NCBI RefSeq assembly: GCF_007713465.1
Contig: NZ_VMSG01000002.1
Span: 1-64,000 of the forward strand
Length of the DNA stretch: 64,000 nt
From: Pseudomonas sp. H3(2019)
GTDB taxonomy: Bacteria > Pseudomonadota > Gammaproteobacteria > Pseudomonadales > Pseudomonadaceae
Reading direction: 5' to 3'
The notes under the pieces were generated by a model, which saw nothing but the letters and a program-made list of their open reading frames with translations, was not told where the DNA came from and made no database searches. The first letter of the stretch is position 1, and each line of letters starts with the position of its first letter. The position numbers and the translations under genes are program-made. Below, in pieces: positions 54,250 through 64,000 of this stretch.

Positions 54250-54507
54250 AGCCTATCTGCCGAAGCCCGGGCCTATCTGCTGCATGATGTGTTGGGGCCA
54301 CGGCTGGAGGAAAACGTCAGTACCCTCCTGCAACACCGCGACAAGAGTGCGCCGGCCATCCTCGGCCACCCCGAAGACTTGAAGTTGCACTCCTGCCTCA
54401 CGCTATTCGCCAGTATCAAGCCCGAACAGCCCCTGTTCCGGTTGGCCCTCGATCAGTTTTTCGGCGGCGAGCCAGACGCCAAGACCCTGTACCTTCTTGA
54501 GGAATAA
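54250..54507 (+). pseudogene. DUF1810 gene, C-terminal fragment
   Basis: Reads SLSAEARAYLLHDVLGPRLE, then HRDKSAPAILGHPEDLKLHS and FFGGEPDAKTLYLLEE to the stop at 54505-54507. This is the C-terminal half of the DUF1810 family and continues the fragment at 46056-46226 in the same strand and frame. Without its start it cannot be made as part of the original protein. Confidence 0.85.
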
Positions 54508-54550
54508 GGTCGAGGTGGCCCACTCCAAGACCCTGGGCCCAACACTCGTG

Positions 54551-57141
<2,591 letters not shown>

Positions 57142-57804
57142 ATGAATAAGTGCCGGCGCTGCACGGCCGTCCACGAAGCTGGCCACGCCCTGGCCTTTTG
57201 GTGGAATGGTCAGTTCATAGAGCGCGTCACTGTGCGTACCAGGACAGAAGCCTGCACCGGCCCAATGATTGATCTGCGCGGCAACCCGCAAAACGTAGAG
57301 GGGTTGGTTGAGGCCGATTACCTGGTCCCGCACCCATCCTTCGACGCGCCCGGGATTGCTGAATACCTGCCTTCTATGGTCGATTCCATTGAGCGCGACC
57401 TTCTCGATTGCTTCGCCGGCCCGGTGGCCGAAGCAGTCTACAAGCGCACCAGATCGGACAAATTCATCTGGGGCAGCGGCAGGGGCGACCGGTGCCGGGG
57501 TTACGAATTGATAAGTTTGCTGCCTGTACGAAAGCTGCTCGACGCCGAGTCCCAGGCAATCGCCCGCTCCTTATGTCTGGTGCGTCACTACTGGCCCGCT
57601 GTCACCGCTGTCGCGGATCTTCTACAAGAGCACGGCACGGCTAGCGGGGAAGCTATAACAGCGCTGCTGTGCGAAGTCACCGGAGAGTCACCTACGCGGC
57701 TCTCTAATGACCTGGCAACCCTCGATATGCGATGCAATCGGCGGTGGACTGCAGCCCACTCGAAGCTACTTTTCAGCAAGGGCCACCTACCGCTTGTTCG
57801 ATGA
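57142..57804 (+). CDS. Orphan M41-like (FtsH-peptidase-type) protein, 220 aa
   Basis: Begins MNKCRRCTAVHEAGHALAFW; HEAGHA is the zinc site of the M41 peptidase family, and LLDCFAGPVAEAVYKRTRSD corresponds to the LxGGRAAEE block of FtsH, with GSGRGDRCRGYELI in place of the third-ligand GASNDI region. It lacks the AAA ATPase and membrane parts of FtsH, so it is a peptidase-domain protein without an unfoldase. GGGAGAGGACC before the ATG is a strong ribosome site. No neighbour explains its job. Confidence 0.65.
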   Translation: MNKCRRCTAVHEAGHALAFWWNGQFIERVTVRTRTEACTGPMIDLRGNPQNVEGLVEADYLVPHPSFDAPGIAEYLPSMVDSIERDLLDCFAGPVAEAVYKRTRSDKFIWGSGRGDRCRGYELISLLPVRKLLDAESQAIARSLCLVRHYWPAVTAVADLLQEHGTASGEAITALLCEVTGESPTRLSNDLATLDMRCNRRWTAAHSKLLFSKGHLPLVR

Positions 57805-57810
57805 CCTTGC

Positions 57811-58386
57811 TCACGAGCCGGGCTGCGACTGCAGCCACTTTCCAAACAGACGCGTCACCCGAGGCATGAACACGTAGACCACCAACAGCACAATGCTGGC
57901 CGTGATCAGCACATTGCCTTGCACATAGCCGCCCAGCCAGGGCACCCAGCCAAACAATGGTTTGAACAGCATCGGCACCAGAAAGCTCAGGGGCAGGATG
58001 ACCAAAAAGGTCACGCAGGCCTGCTTCCAGCGCGGTGGGGTCGGCGCAGCCGCATCAGTCGGAGTAAACCAGAACTCACGGTCGGCATTGACCTCGGTCT
58101 GGTCGCCATCGGCAAGCAATGGCTGCGCCTCTTCCACCAGCTTGCGGCGATCCTCGGAGTCGAGCCAATGCTGCAATTGTTCAGTCGTGGCGAAACGCAG
58201 CACGCTGGTGAACTGGGCCAGCCCCTGACTTTGTCCGCGCATCACATCAATGCCCAGATGCCCTGGATACGTGCGCGCCATGGCGATGGTGCGACGCAAC
58301 CAGTTTTCGTACGCCTCATCCCCGCCCTGTTTAACCCGATGGCGTACCAACAGTGTGACCACGCCTTCCGACAATTCGATGTTCAT
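57811..58386 (-). CDS. ABM-domain protein with C-terminal membrane helices, 191 aa
   Basis: Starts MNIELSEGVVTLLVRHRVKQ at 58386 after GGAGAG. Residues 1-100 are an antibiotic-biosynthesis-monooxygenase barrel (YPGHLGIDVMRGQSQGLAQF, FATTEQLQHWLDSEDRRKLV). Two membrane helices follow (FLVILPLSFLVPMLFKPLF and VLITASIVLLVVYVFM). This fusion is known in pseudomonads, function unknown. It lies downstream of the isochorismatase-family gene by 77 bases and may be co-expressed. Confidence 0.75.
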   Translation of the reverse strand: MNIELSEGVVTLLVRHRVKQGGDEAYENWLRRTIAMARTYPGHLGIDVMRGQSQGLAQFTSVLRFATTEQLQHWLDSEDRRKLVEEAQPLLADGDQTEVNADREFWFTPTDAAAPTPPRWKQACVTFLVILPLSFLVPMLFKPLFGWVPWLGGYVQGNVLITASIVLLVVYVFMPRVTRLFGKWLQSQPGS

Positions 58387-58463
58387 GACTGACTCTCCGA
58401 GCATGCCGCTGGCAGTGACGGCGCAGCGGACTGCGCCGTTGAGCAACGGTATTTTTCCGAGGT

Positions 58464-59108
58464 TTACTTGACCTGACGTTGCGGTGCCTTGTGCACCATG
58501 GTGTAGGCGTAATCCACGCCCATGCCGTAGGCACCACTGTGCTCGCGCACCAGATCCATCACTGCATCGTAAGTCTCTTTGTGTGCCCAGTCGCGCTGGT
58601 ACTCGAGCAACACTTGCTGCCAGGTCACCGGCACCGCACCGGCCTGGATCATCCGCTGCACCGACATGTCGTGCGCTTCTTTGGTTGTTCCGCCCGATGC
58701 GTCGGTGACGATGTACACCTCGTAACCTTCAGCCAGCGCTTCCAGAGCCGGAAAGTTCAAGCACACTTCAGTCCAGAGCGCGGCCATGATCAGCTTTTTG
58801 CGGCCGGTGGCCTTCACCGCTTCTACCAGTTTTTTATCTTCCCAGGAGTTCATCGAGGTGCGCTCGATGGGCTGATGATCGGGAAACACACTGAGCAATT
58901 CCGGCCAGATGTAGCCGCTGAAGCTTTCGGTTTCGACCGACGTCAAAATGGTCGGCACGTTGAAGATCTTCGCGGCTTTGGCCAGTGCAACGGTGTTGTT
59001 CTTCAGGGTTTGACGGTCGATCGATTGCACGCCGAAGGACATCTGCGGCTGGTGGTCGATCAGGATCAGCGCGGAGTTGGTTGGGTTGAGCAATTCACGA
59101 ATAGACAT
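58464..59108 (-). CDS. Isochorismatase-family hydrolase
   Basis: A 214-residue cysteine hydrolase of the YcaC-like branch. NSALILIDHQPQM has the catalytic Asp, and LIMAALWTEVCLNFPALEAL the catalytic Cys (TEVC), with the usual cis-peptide bend. AAAAGGAAC precedes the ATG. Substrate is unknown; such enzymes act on small amides or vinyl ethers. The divergent LysR gene at 59285 is probably its regulator, and the ABM gene its partner. Confidence 0.85.
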   Translation of the reverse strand: MSIRELLNPTNSALILIDHQPQMSFGVQSIDRQTLKNNTVALAKAAKIFNVPTILTSVETESFSGYIWPELLSVFPDHQPIERTSMNSWEDKKLVEAVKATGRKKLIMAALWTEVCLNFPALEALAEGYEVYIVTDASGGTTKEAHDMSVQRMIQAGAVPVTWQQVLLEYQRDWAHKETYDAVMDLVREHSGAYGMGVDYAYTMVHKAPQRQVK

Positions 59109-59284
59109 GGCGTGTTCCTTTTGATGTCGCTGTTCTGGAGGGTTGAGTTATTCAGGCTGCAAGGCACGGTGCTTGGTCTCGTTGGAGGTGGTGTGCTACC
59201 GGCTTGGAACCTAATGTAGTTTCTGGATAAAACCGAAACAATTACCTAAAATGCATAATCATTATTTCCAAAATAGGGACAGTC

Positions 59285-60178
59285 TTGGACCGGATCGAAT
59301 GCATGCGTGCTTTTGTCGCCACCGTCGGAGCAAACGGCTTCGCCGCCGCAGCCCGAGCGATGGATGTGCCACGCTCAAAAGTCAGCAAACAGATTCAGGC
59401 GCTGGAAGAGGCCATCGGTGTGCAGTTGCTGCAGCGCACGACGCGCAGCCTGCACCTGACCGAGGCCGGCGCGGAGTACTACGAAGCGGCCCGTGAAGTG
59501 ATCGCGTCCGTGGACGAAGCCGAGCAACGTGCGCGTAACGGCATTGGTGAGCTACGCGGCGTGCTGCGGGTCAACGCGCCGATGTCGTTCGGTCTGCGGC
59601 GGCTCGGGCCATTGATCCCGTTGTTTCATGAGCAGCATCCGAACATTGAGCTGCAACTGGTCCTGAGCGACCAGCAGGTCGACCCGGTACGCGGTGGCTT
59701 CGATGTGACCATCCGCATCGCGAGCCTGCCGGACTCCTCCCTGGTGGCCCGACTGTTGGCGCCTGCTCCGCGGATCATGGTCGCCTCCCCGGCCTATCTT
59801 CAGCGCGCGGGTACACCGCAATCGCCAAAGGACCTGAGTGCACACCAATGCCTGAATTATGGTTATCTGCAAAGCGGCGTCAGCCTGCAACTGAGCAACG
59901 GCACCGAGACGCAGCGCGTGCACGTCACCGGTCCTCTGCATGCCAACAATGGCGACCTGCTGGCCCAGGCCGCAGAAGCCGGCATGGGGATCGCCTTGCT
60001 GCCGAGTTTCATTGTCGAAGAGGCTTTGGCGGCCGGCAGGCTGGTAGCCGTGTTGTGCGAATGGCAGGCCCCGCCGATCACCATCAACGCGGTCTACTCG
60101 TCTGCACGTCGGGTTCCGCAGAAGACTCGGGCGTTTATCGAGTTTTTGGTGACGCAGCTTGCGCAAAAGCCGAGTTGA
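59285..60178 (+). CDS. LysR-family transcriptional regulator
   Basis: A 297-residue protein; the start is a TTG at 59285 (reading MDRIECMRAFVATVGANGFA), the usual start for this group, with GGGACA upstream, or the ATG at 59303. Helix-turn-helix: GFAAAARAMDVPRSKVSKQI. It is divergent from the isochorismatase-family gene, so the 176-base gap holds a shared control region. Confidence 0.88.
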   Translation: MDRIECMRAFVATVGANGFAAAARAMDVPRSKVSKQIQALEEAIGVQLLQRTTRSLHLTEAGAEYYEAAREVIASVDEAEQRARNGIGELRGVLRVNAPMSFGLRRLGPLIPLFHEQHPNIELQLVLSDQQVDPVRGGFDVTIRIASLPDSSLVARLLAPAPRIMVASPAYLQRAGTPQSPKDLSAHQCLNYGYLQSGVSLQLSNGTETQRVHVTGPLHANNGDLLAQAAEAGMGIALLPSFIVEEALAAGRLVAVLCEWQAPPITINAVYSSARRVPQKTRAFIEFLVTQLAQKPS

Positions 60179-60208
60179 GTCGGCGGTTTGATTCTCGCTG
60201 TAATCGCC

Positions 60209-60823
60209 TCAAGCAACCTGCCCATCGGGTAGGTACGCGGCGATATTGCGCATTGCGCGCTCAACGTACACTTCCTTTTCCCCGACCGGCGCGACGTAGT
60301 GCAGTGCGCTCTCCGCCGCTTCGATGCCTTCCAGGCGAGCAATGATCCAGGCCGCAAGATAGACCGAAGCGAGGCATCCTCCGGCGGTGGCGATGTTGCC
60401 TTTGGCGAAGAACGGCTGGTTGAGGATATCGATGCCAGCCGCCTGGACCCACGGTTTCGTCGTCAAGTCCGTGCAGGCTGGTACACCCTCCAGCAAGCCA
60501 AGCTTGGCCAGCACCAGCGTGCCGGAACATTGCGCGCCCAGGAGCTGCCTCGAGGGATCAAGTTGTAACTGCGCCATAAGGGCGGTGTCAGCCACGACTT
60601 CGCGAGTCTGCATGCCGCTCCCGACAATCACCGCATCGGCTTCGCTCGCCTCGCGAAGCGTTGCCTGGGATTCGATCACCACTCCGTTCATTGAACGAAC
60701 ACGGGCCGCTGGGCTGGCAATCGACACGCGCCATCCCGGCTTCTTGATGCAGTTAAGCACGCCGAGTGCGATCAGGGAGTCGAGTTCGTTGTAGCCTTCA
60801 AAGGTGAGAATGGCGATATGCAT
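60209..60823 (-). CDS. DJ-1/PfpI-family protein
   Basis: A 204-residue glutamine-amidotransferase-like protein. The nucleophilic Cys is in LLGAQCSGTLVLAKLGLL, in the elbow typical of the family, and the Glu of the family is replaced by the pattern TFEGYNELDS. Members act as isonitrile hydratases, glyoxalases or chaperones; activity cannot be told. It is divergent from the MocR gene at 60936. Confidence 0.8.
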   Translation of the reverse strand: MHIAILTFEGYNELDSLIALGVLNCIKKPGWRVSIASPAARVRSMNGVVIESQATLREASEADAVIVGSGMQTREVVADTALMAQLQLDPSRQLLGAQCSGTLVLAKLGLLEGVPACTDLTTKPWVQAAGIDILNQPFFAKGNIATAGGCLASVYLAAWIIARLEGIEAAESALHYVAPVGEKEVYVERAMRNIAAYLPDGQVA

Positions 60824-60903
60824 GGCTGGGTCTTCCCGCAGATTTGGCTGGCATCCGCCAGAAGGAGGCGGTTGTACAGGCGCAGGCTATGGCGAATAAT
60901 TAG

Positions 60904-60921
60904 TACAATCAAATTATTGTA
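60904..60921. promoter_or_regulatory. Inverted repeat between pfpI-like and MocR genes
   Basis: TACAAT-CAAATT-ATTGTA, a perfect 6-bp inverted repeat with a 6-base spacer, 15 bases before the MocR start in the divergent promoter. It is a likely binding site of the MocR protein. Confidence 0.5.
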
Positions 60922-60935
60922 ATGGATACATCTCC

Positions 60936-62270
60936 ATGGCTCGCTCCCGGTATAAATCGTTGGTGGACGCGTTCGCTGCCGACATTCGCGCAGGACGCCT
61001 GTCACCTGGGACGCGCCTGCCCACGCACCGAGAGCTTGCGGCCAACGAAGGCCTCGCCTTAGCCACGGCGACCCGTGTCTACGCAGAGCTTGAAACAATG
61101 GGCCTGGTCAGCGGCGAAACCGGGAGAGGTACGTTTGTCCGGGAGACCTCGTTGCCATCAGGATTAGGCATCGATCAGCAAGCGGTCGCCACCGGTGTTC
61201 TGGACCTTAACTTCAACTACCCTTCTCTACCGGGCCAGGCAGAACTGCTGCGTAGCGCCTTACGCCAATTGGCGTCTTCCGGCGATCTGGAGGCATTGCT
61301 CCGCTATCAGCCCCATGGCGGGCGACAGCATGAGCGTGCGTCAGTTGCCCGGCATCTCCAGTGCCGAGGCTTGAGCGTCAGCGACGAGCACGTACTGATC
61401 GTCAACGGGGCTCAACACGGGTTGGCAGTGACTGTCATGGGGCTGCTGCGCCCAGGCGATGTTGTCGTGACGGATGCCTTGACCTATCCCGGTTTCAAAG
61501 TCCTCGCGGATACCCAGCGCCTGGAACTGGCCCCCCTCCCCGCTGCCGGTTGTGAACCTGATCTGGATGCCCTGGCTCGATTGTGCAAGAGCAGAAAGGT
61601 CCGCGCCGTATACACCATGCCAACCTTGCACAATCCACTGGGCTGGGTCGCAAGCGAAAGCTGGAGGCAACGCTTGGTGAGCATCGCCCGCGAGCATGAC
61701 GTGCTGATCATCGAGGACGCCGCCTATGCGTTCCTCGCAGAGGACGCACCGCCTCCCTTGGCAGCGCTTGCACCGGAAAGAACCGTGTACGTGACAGGCC
61801 TTTCGAAAAATGTCGCCACCGGGTTGCGCGTCGGATTTGTCGCGGCACCCTCCGCCTGGGTACCCGCTATCGAGAGAGCCATACGCGCGACCATTTGGAA
61901 CACGCCCGGGGTGATGACTTCAATCGCCTGTAACTGGCTCGACGACGGCACGGTCAATCGCCTGGAGCGCGAAAAGCGTCAGGACGCCGCAAAGCGACAG
62001 GCCATGGCCAGGGCCACGCTGACCGACTTGAAGTACATCGGCCATCCCTCCTCCTATTTTCTCTGGCTGCCTTTGGGAGAAGAGGTTCGCGCGGACCAGC
62101 TGGCGGTGGCGCTGATGCGCGAGCACGTTTCAGTGTCAACTGCGGAGCCCTTTGCGACATCTGCCCCTATTCCTCACGCGATCAGGCTTGCGCTCGGTTC
62201 TTTGGAACTGGATGCCCTGCAAATTGCCCTCGACACGGTGAAGCGTGTGGTTGACGCTCATTCTTATTGA
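60936..62270 (+). CDS. MocR-type PLP-dependent transcriptional regulator
   Basis: A 444-residue GntR-aminotransferase fusion. Residues 1-75 are the winged helix (LSPGTRLPTHRELAANEGLA, LATATRVYAELETMGLV), and the rest is a fold-type I aminotransferase with the PLP lysine in YVTGLSKNVATGLRVGF. MocR proteins sense PLP-linked amines and control a neighbour; here the divergent DJ-1/PfpI gene is the likely target. Confidence 0.88.
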   Translation: MARSRYKSLVDAFAADIRAGRLSPGTRLPTHRELAANEGLALATATRVYAELETMGLVSGETGRGTFVRETSLPSGLGIDQQAVATGVLDLNFNYPSLPGQAELLRSALRQLASSGDLEALLRYQPHGGRQHERASVARHLQCRGLSVSDEHVLIVNGAQHGLAVTVMGLLRPGDVVVTDALTYPGFKVLADTQRLELAPLPAAGCEPDLDALARLCKSRKVRAVYTMPTLHNPLGWVASESWRQRLVSIAREHDVLIIEDAAYAFLAEDAPPPLAALAPERTVYVTGLSKNVATGLRVGFVAAPSAWVPAIERAIRATIWNTPGVMTSIACNWLDDGTVNRLEREKRQDAAKRQAMARATLTDLKYIGHPSSYFLWLPLGEEVRADQLAVALMREHVSVSTAEPFATSAPIPHAIRLALGSLELDALQIALDTVKRVVDAHSY

Positions 62271-62576
62271 GGTGGCCGAGCGTCGCTGAACGATGAGCAA
62301 GCAGGCCTTATAGCCACCGACGCACCTTTGCTTTTGCGTAAGTACCGGTACGCCGCACGCACCCAAATGCGCCAAGTCCGCTAAACGGCCCCAAGGGCAT
62401 GCGCAACGTAAGCGGATGGCGAACACATCTTTACTTCGCCCTCACATCGTCCGGTAATCCCGCCTCTTGATCCCTAGGCCGCACAGCGCTGCCCATTCAG
62501 CACTGACGCACTTAAACCAAAGCAACCGACTGAATACCTGAAAGCAGCTGCATTAAGCGGGCTTTCAAGGTGAGCA
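62271..62576. other. Gene-free stretch
   Basis: About 300 bases without a credible gene. Nothing with a firm identity was found. Confidence 0.4.
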
Positions 62577-63065
62577 TTATGGTCGGGCTGCTCTTCTGCG
62601 GGCCATATGGATGAGTGCTGATCTACGACTATCCAGGGAAATTCGCTCTTCGACAGCAAAGGGTAAGAAGCCCAGTTTTGGATAAAGCAGCAAGCCTGCT
62701 GTATTTTCATTGAAGCACGAGATCTGCACCTCTGTGGCGTCATAGCGGTCGAACGCCAGAGCCGTCATCGTCTCCACGATGAAGGTCGCCACACCTTTAC
62801 CTCGTGCCTCTTGGGCAACAATGACATTGCCGATACAGCAAACCCCACCCGTTTCAGCCCGATAAAAGTTAGCAAAGCCGACGACGCTGTTCTGGGTCTC
62901 GACAACCGTCGAGTCGAAACGTTGAGTAATAGCGTTAGACAGCTGAGCTTCAGTCAGAGGGTATTGAGCTTTCGGGAACATATAAAACAGTTCCCGAGCG
63001 TTCAGGGGAAAGCTACAGATAGTTCTGATGTCATCAGCCTTCACTGGCCTGTGTTGTAATATCAT
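62577..63065 (-). CDS. GNAT-family N-acetyltransferase
   Basis: A 162-residue acetyltransferase starting MILQHRPVKADDIRTICSFP at 63065 with AAGGA before it. The acetyl-CoA loop is VAQEARGKGVATFIVETMTA (motif A, R-G-K-G-V-A) and ENTAGLLLYPKLGF is motif B. The acceptor is unknown. It is a single gene between a MocR gene and an IS66 remnant. Confidence 0.8.
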   Translation of the reverse strand: MILQHRPVKADDIRTICSFPLNARELFYMFPKAQYPLTEAQLSNAITQRFDSTVVETQNSVVGFANFYRAETGGVCCIGNVIVAQEARGKGVATFIVETMTALAFDRYDATEVQISCFNENTAGLLLYPKLGFLPFAVEERISLDSRRSALIHMARRRAARP

Positions 63066-63188
63066 CGCGCGTCCTTGAGGTCTATGCATCCGGCATTCTA
63101 ACTCACCTAGATTTGCTCAAATACCTTGCCTGGTTACCGCCCCCCCCATTGATGCGGCAGCAGATTTGCAATATCACACGCCCGCTGC

Positions 63189-63234
63189 GTCGGTAGGCGA
63201 GTGAGAACGTCCAACTGTTACCGCATCAGTGGGT
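63189..63234 (+). pseudogene. IS66-family transposase, C-terminal remnant 2
   Basis: The frame ASENVQLLPHQWVPS followed by a stop (63232-63234) matches the end of IS66-family transposases, and also the tail at 3541-3597 (QADNVGQLLPQQWMPS). A stop precedes it. The bases after it (GATTTAGGGGGGCTATTACC) may be the IS end. Only this tail remains here. Confidence 0.55.
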
Positions 63235-63325
63235 GCCTTCCTGACGTACGCGAGGTGATTTAGGGGGGCTATTACCATTCAGCGCGAGTATCGATTACAA
63301 CTAACCCTCGCGTGCGATATTTGCC

Positions 63326-63958
63326 CTATAAATTCCTGAGGCCACTTGGAGTTTCGATACAGGAAACCAAGCGTGACATCTCAATGCTGTCGCACCTATG
63401 AAGTCGAACTGGCCCGGAAAAATTTATGGCATCAAGCAGATGGCTAATCCTCTCTGGCGCAGGATGAAAGATATCGAGCATCTGCAATGAGCAGCCTTTA
63501 TCTTCAAGCATCGTCGCAGGGTGCACCGGCTGTCCCCATTGAATCAGGCTGGGCGCGGCCCCCTCCAAAGGCAGTCTGCCGTCCGCTAAAATTGTAATAT
63601 CCCAGCACAGTTCGCCTCGGCTCATCGGCTGCACTTGTCCGACGACCTCTGCGAACATCGGGCTAAGCGTTTTCAAGGTGTCGGTTTTAGCGACCCAATG
63701 GGCGAGCCGAGGAGACACGTTGTCTGGCAGACCGTCCAGGCCAAACCACCGAGGCCGATCCACAGGCAGGGCCGCTGGGTTAATAGCGATCACTTCTAGA
63801 TAGAAATGTGTACCTAGCCGCAGCAGTTTGTTGTGGGTTCCCATAAGCGGATGGCAACCGCCTGGTTGAAGTTCCACGCCCAATCGCTGACTCACGAAGC
63901 GGTCACCCGCTTCCAACGTAGGCGCCACGATGACTAAATGATCCAGTGAAGTCTGCAT
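63326..63958 (-). CDS. Glyoxalase-like (VOC) protein, 210 aa
   Basis: Starts MQTSLDHLVIVAPTLEAGDR at 63958 with GGAG before it; an upstream in-frame ATG at 63991 has less support. SLDHLVIVAPTLEAG and MGTHNKLLRLGTHFYLEVIA match the glyoxalase-like PF13468 group, in which His and Glu residues bind a metal. Function is unknown. The upstream region runs off the window. Confidence 0.7.
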   Translation of the reverse strand: MQTSLDHLVIVAPTLEAGDRFVSQRLGVELQPGGCHPLMGTHNKLLRLGTHFYLEVIAINPAALPVDRPRWFGLDGLPDNVSPRLAHWVAKTDTLKTLSPMFAEVVGQVQPMSRGELCWDITILADGRLPLEGAAPSLIQWGQPVHPATMLEDKGCSLQMLDIFHPAPERISHLLDAINFSGPVRLHRCDSIEMSRLVSCIETPSGLRNL

Positions 63959-64000
63959 AAGGGCTCCAATCGCTACAGGCGACGGTGTCAAAAACGCCGG

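Overview
The window reads as a chromosomal segment of a Pseudomonas, most likely of the P. fluorescens group. The grounds are high-GC coding DNA, Pseudomonas-type REP hairpins (13449-13506, 38436-38529), a reverse-transsulfuration gene pair arranged as in that genus, and strings of short degenerate intergenic repeats. No rRNA, tRNA or CRISPR was seen. Identifications rest on reading motifs and family resemblance only; no database search was possible.

Region 1-7100 is a mosaic. After the start of a MATE exporter come an integron-type gene cassette (744-1214, tautomerase-like gene plus attC), a hypothetical gene, a class D beta-lactamase, a truncated msrA start, a small inverted-repeat element, an IS66 transposase remnant, a PhzF-like gene, a second element with 22-bp perfect inverted repeats, and three small genes of unknown role. 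Region 7100-12700 is a two-gene signalling operon: an HD-GYP response regulator and a very large hybrid histidine kinase. Region 13100-17660 holds small proteins, cystathionine beta-synthase and gamma-lyase, a lipoprotein and a DUF3592 pseudogene. Region 17660-23560 is a chromate-resistance locus (EamA exporter with a His-rich tail, chrB, chrA, a stand-alone ChrB-type domain, a YVTN propeller protein). Region 23700-26320 has an AlkA-like glycosylase coupled to an Ada-type Zn domain, then a LysR/oxidoreductase divergent pair.

Region 26449-35222 is an aromatic-catabolism cluster on the minus strand: MhpA-like hydroxylase, two TetR regulators, extradiol dioxygenase, FAH-family hydrolase, acyl-CoA ligase and FadL-type porin, with two palindromic operators between the TetR genes. 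Region 35463-44715 carries a 984-aa winged-helix/ATPase regulator, a 71-aa protein and a tripartite RND efflux system.

The most unusual part is 46056-54507. A DUF1810 gene is split into two complementary fragments by about 8.0 kb of inserted DNA. The insert contains a six-gene overlapping operon (GT2 glycosyltransferase, secreted protein, ferritin-like diiron protein, GT-B glycosyltransferase, PAP2 phosphatase, fatty-acid desaturase) and a decayed tyrosine-recombinase-type integrase gene. I read it as a genomic island carrying a putative glycolipid or modified-lipid pathway. The rest (54551-63958) is mixed chromosomal content: katG, an orphan M41-like peptidase domain protein, an ABM protein, an isochorismatase-family hydrolase, LysR, a DJ-1/PfpI protein divergent from a MocR regulator, a GNAT, an IS66 remnant and a glyoxalase-like protein.
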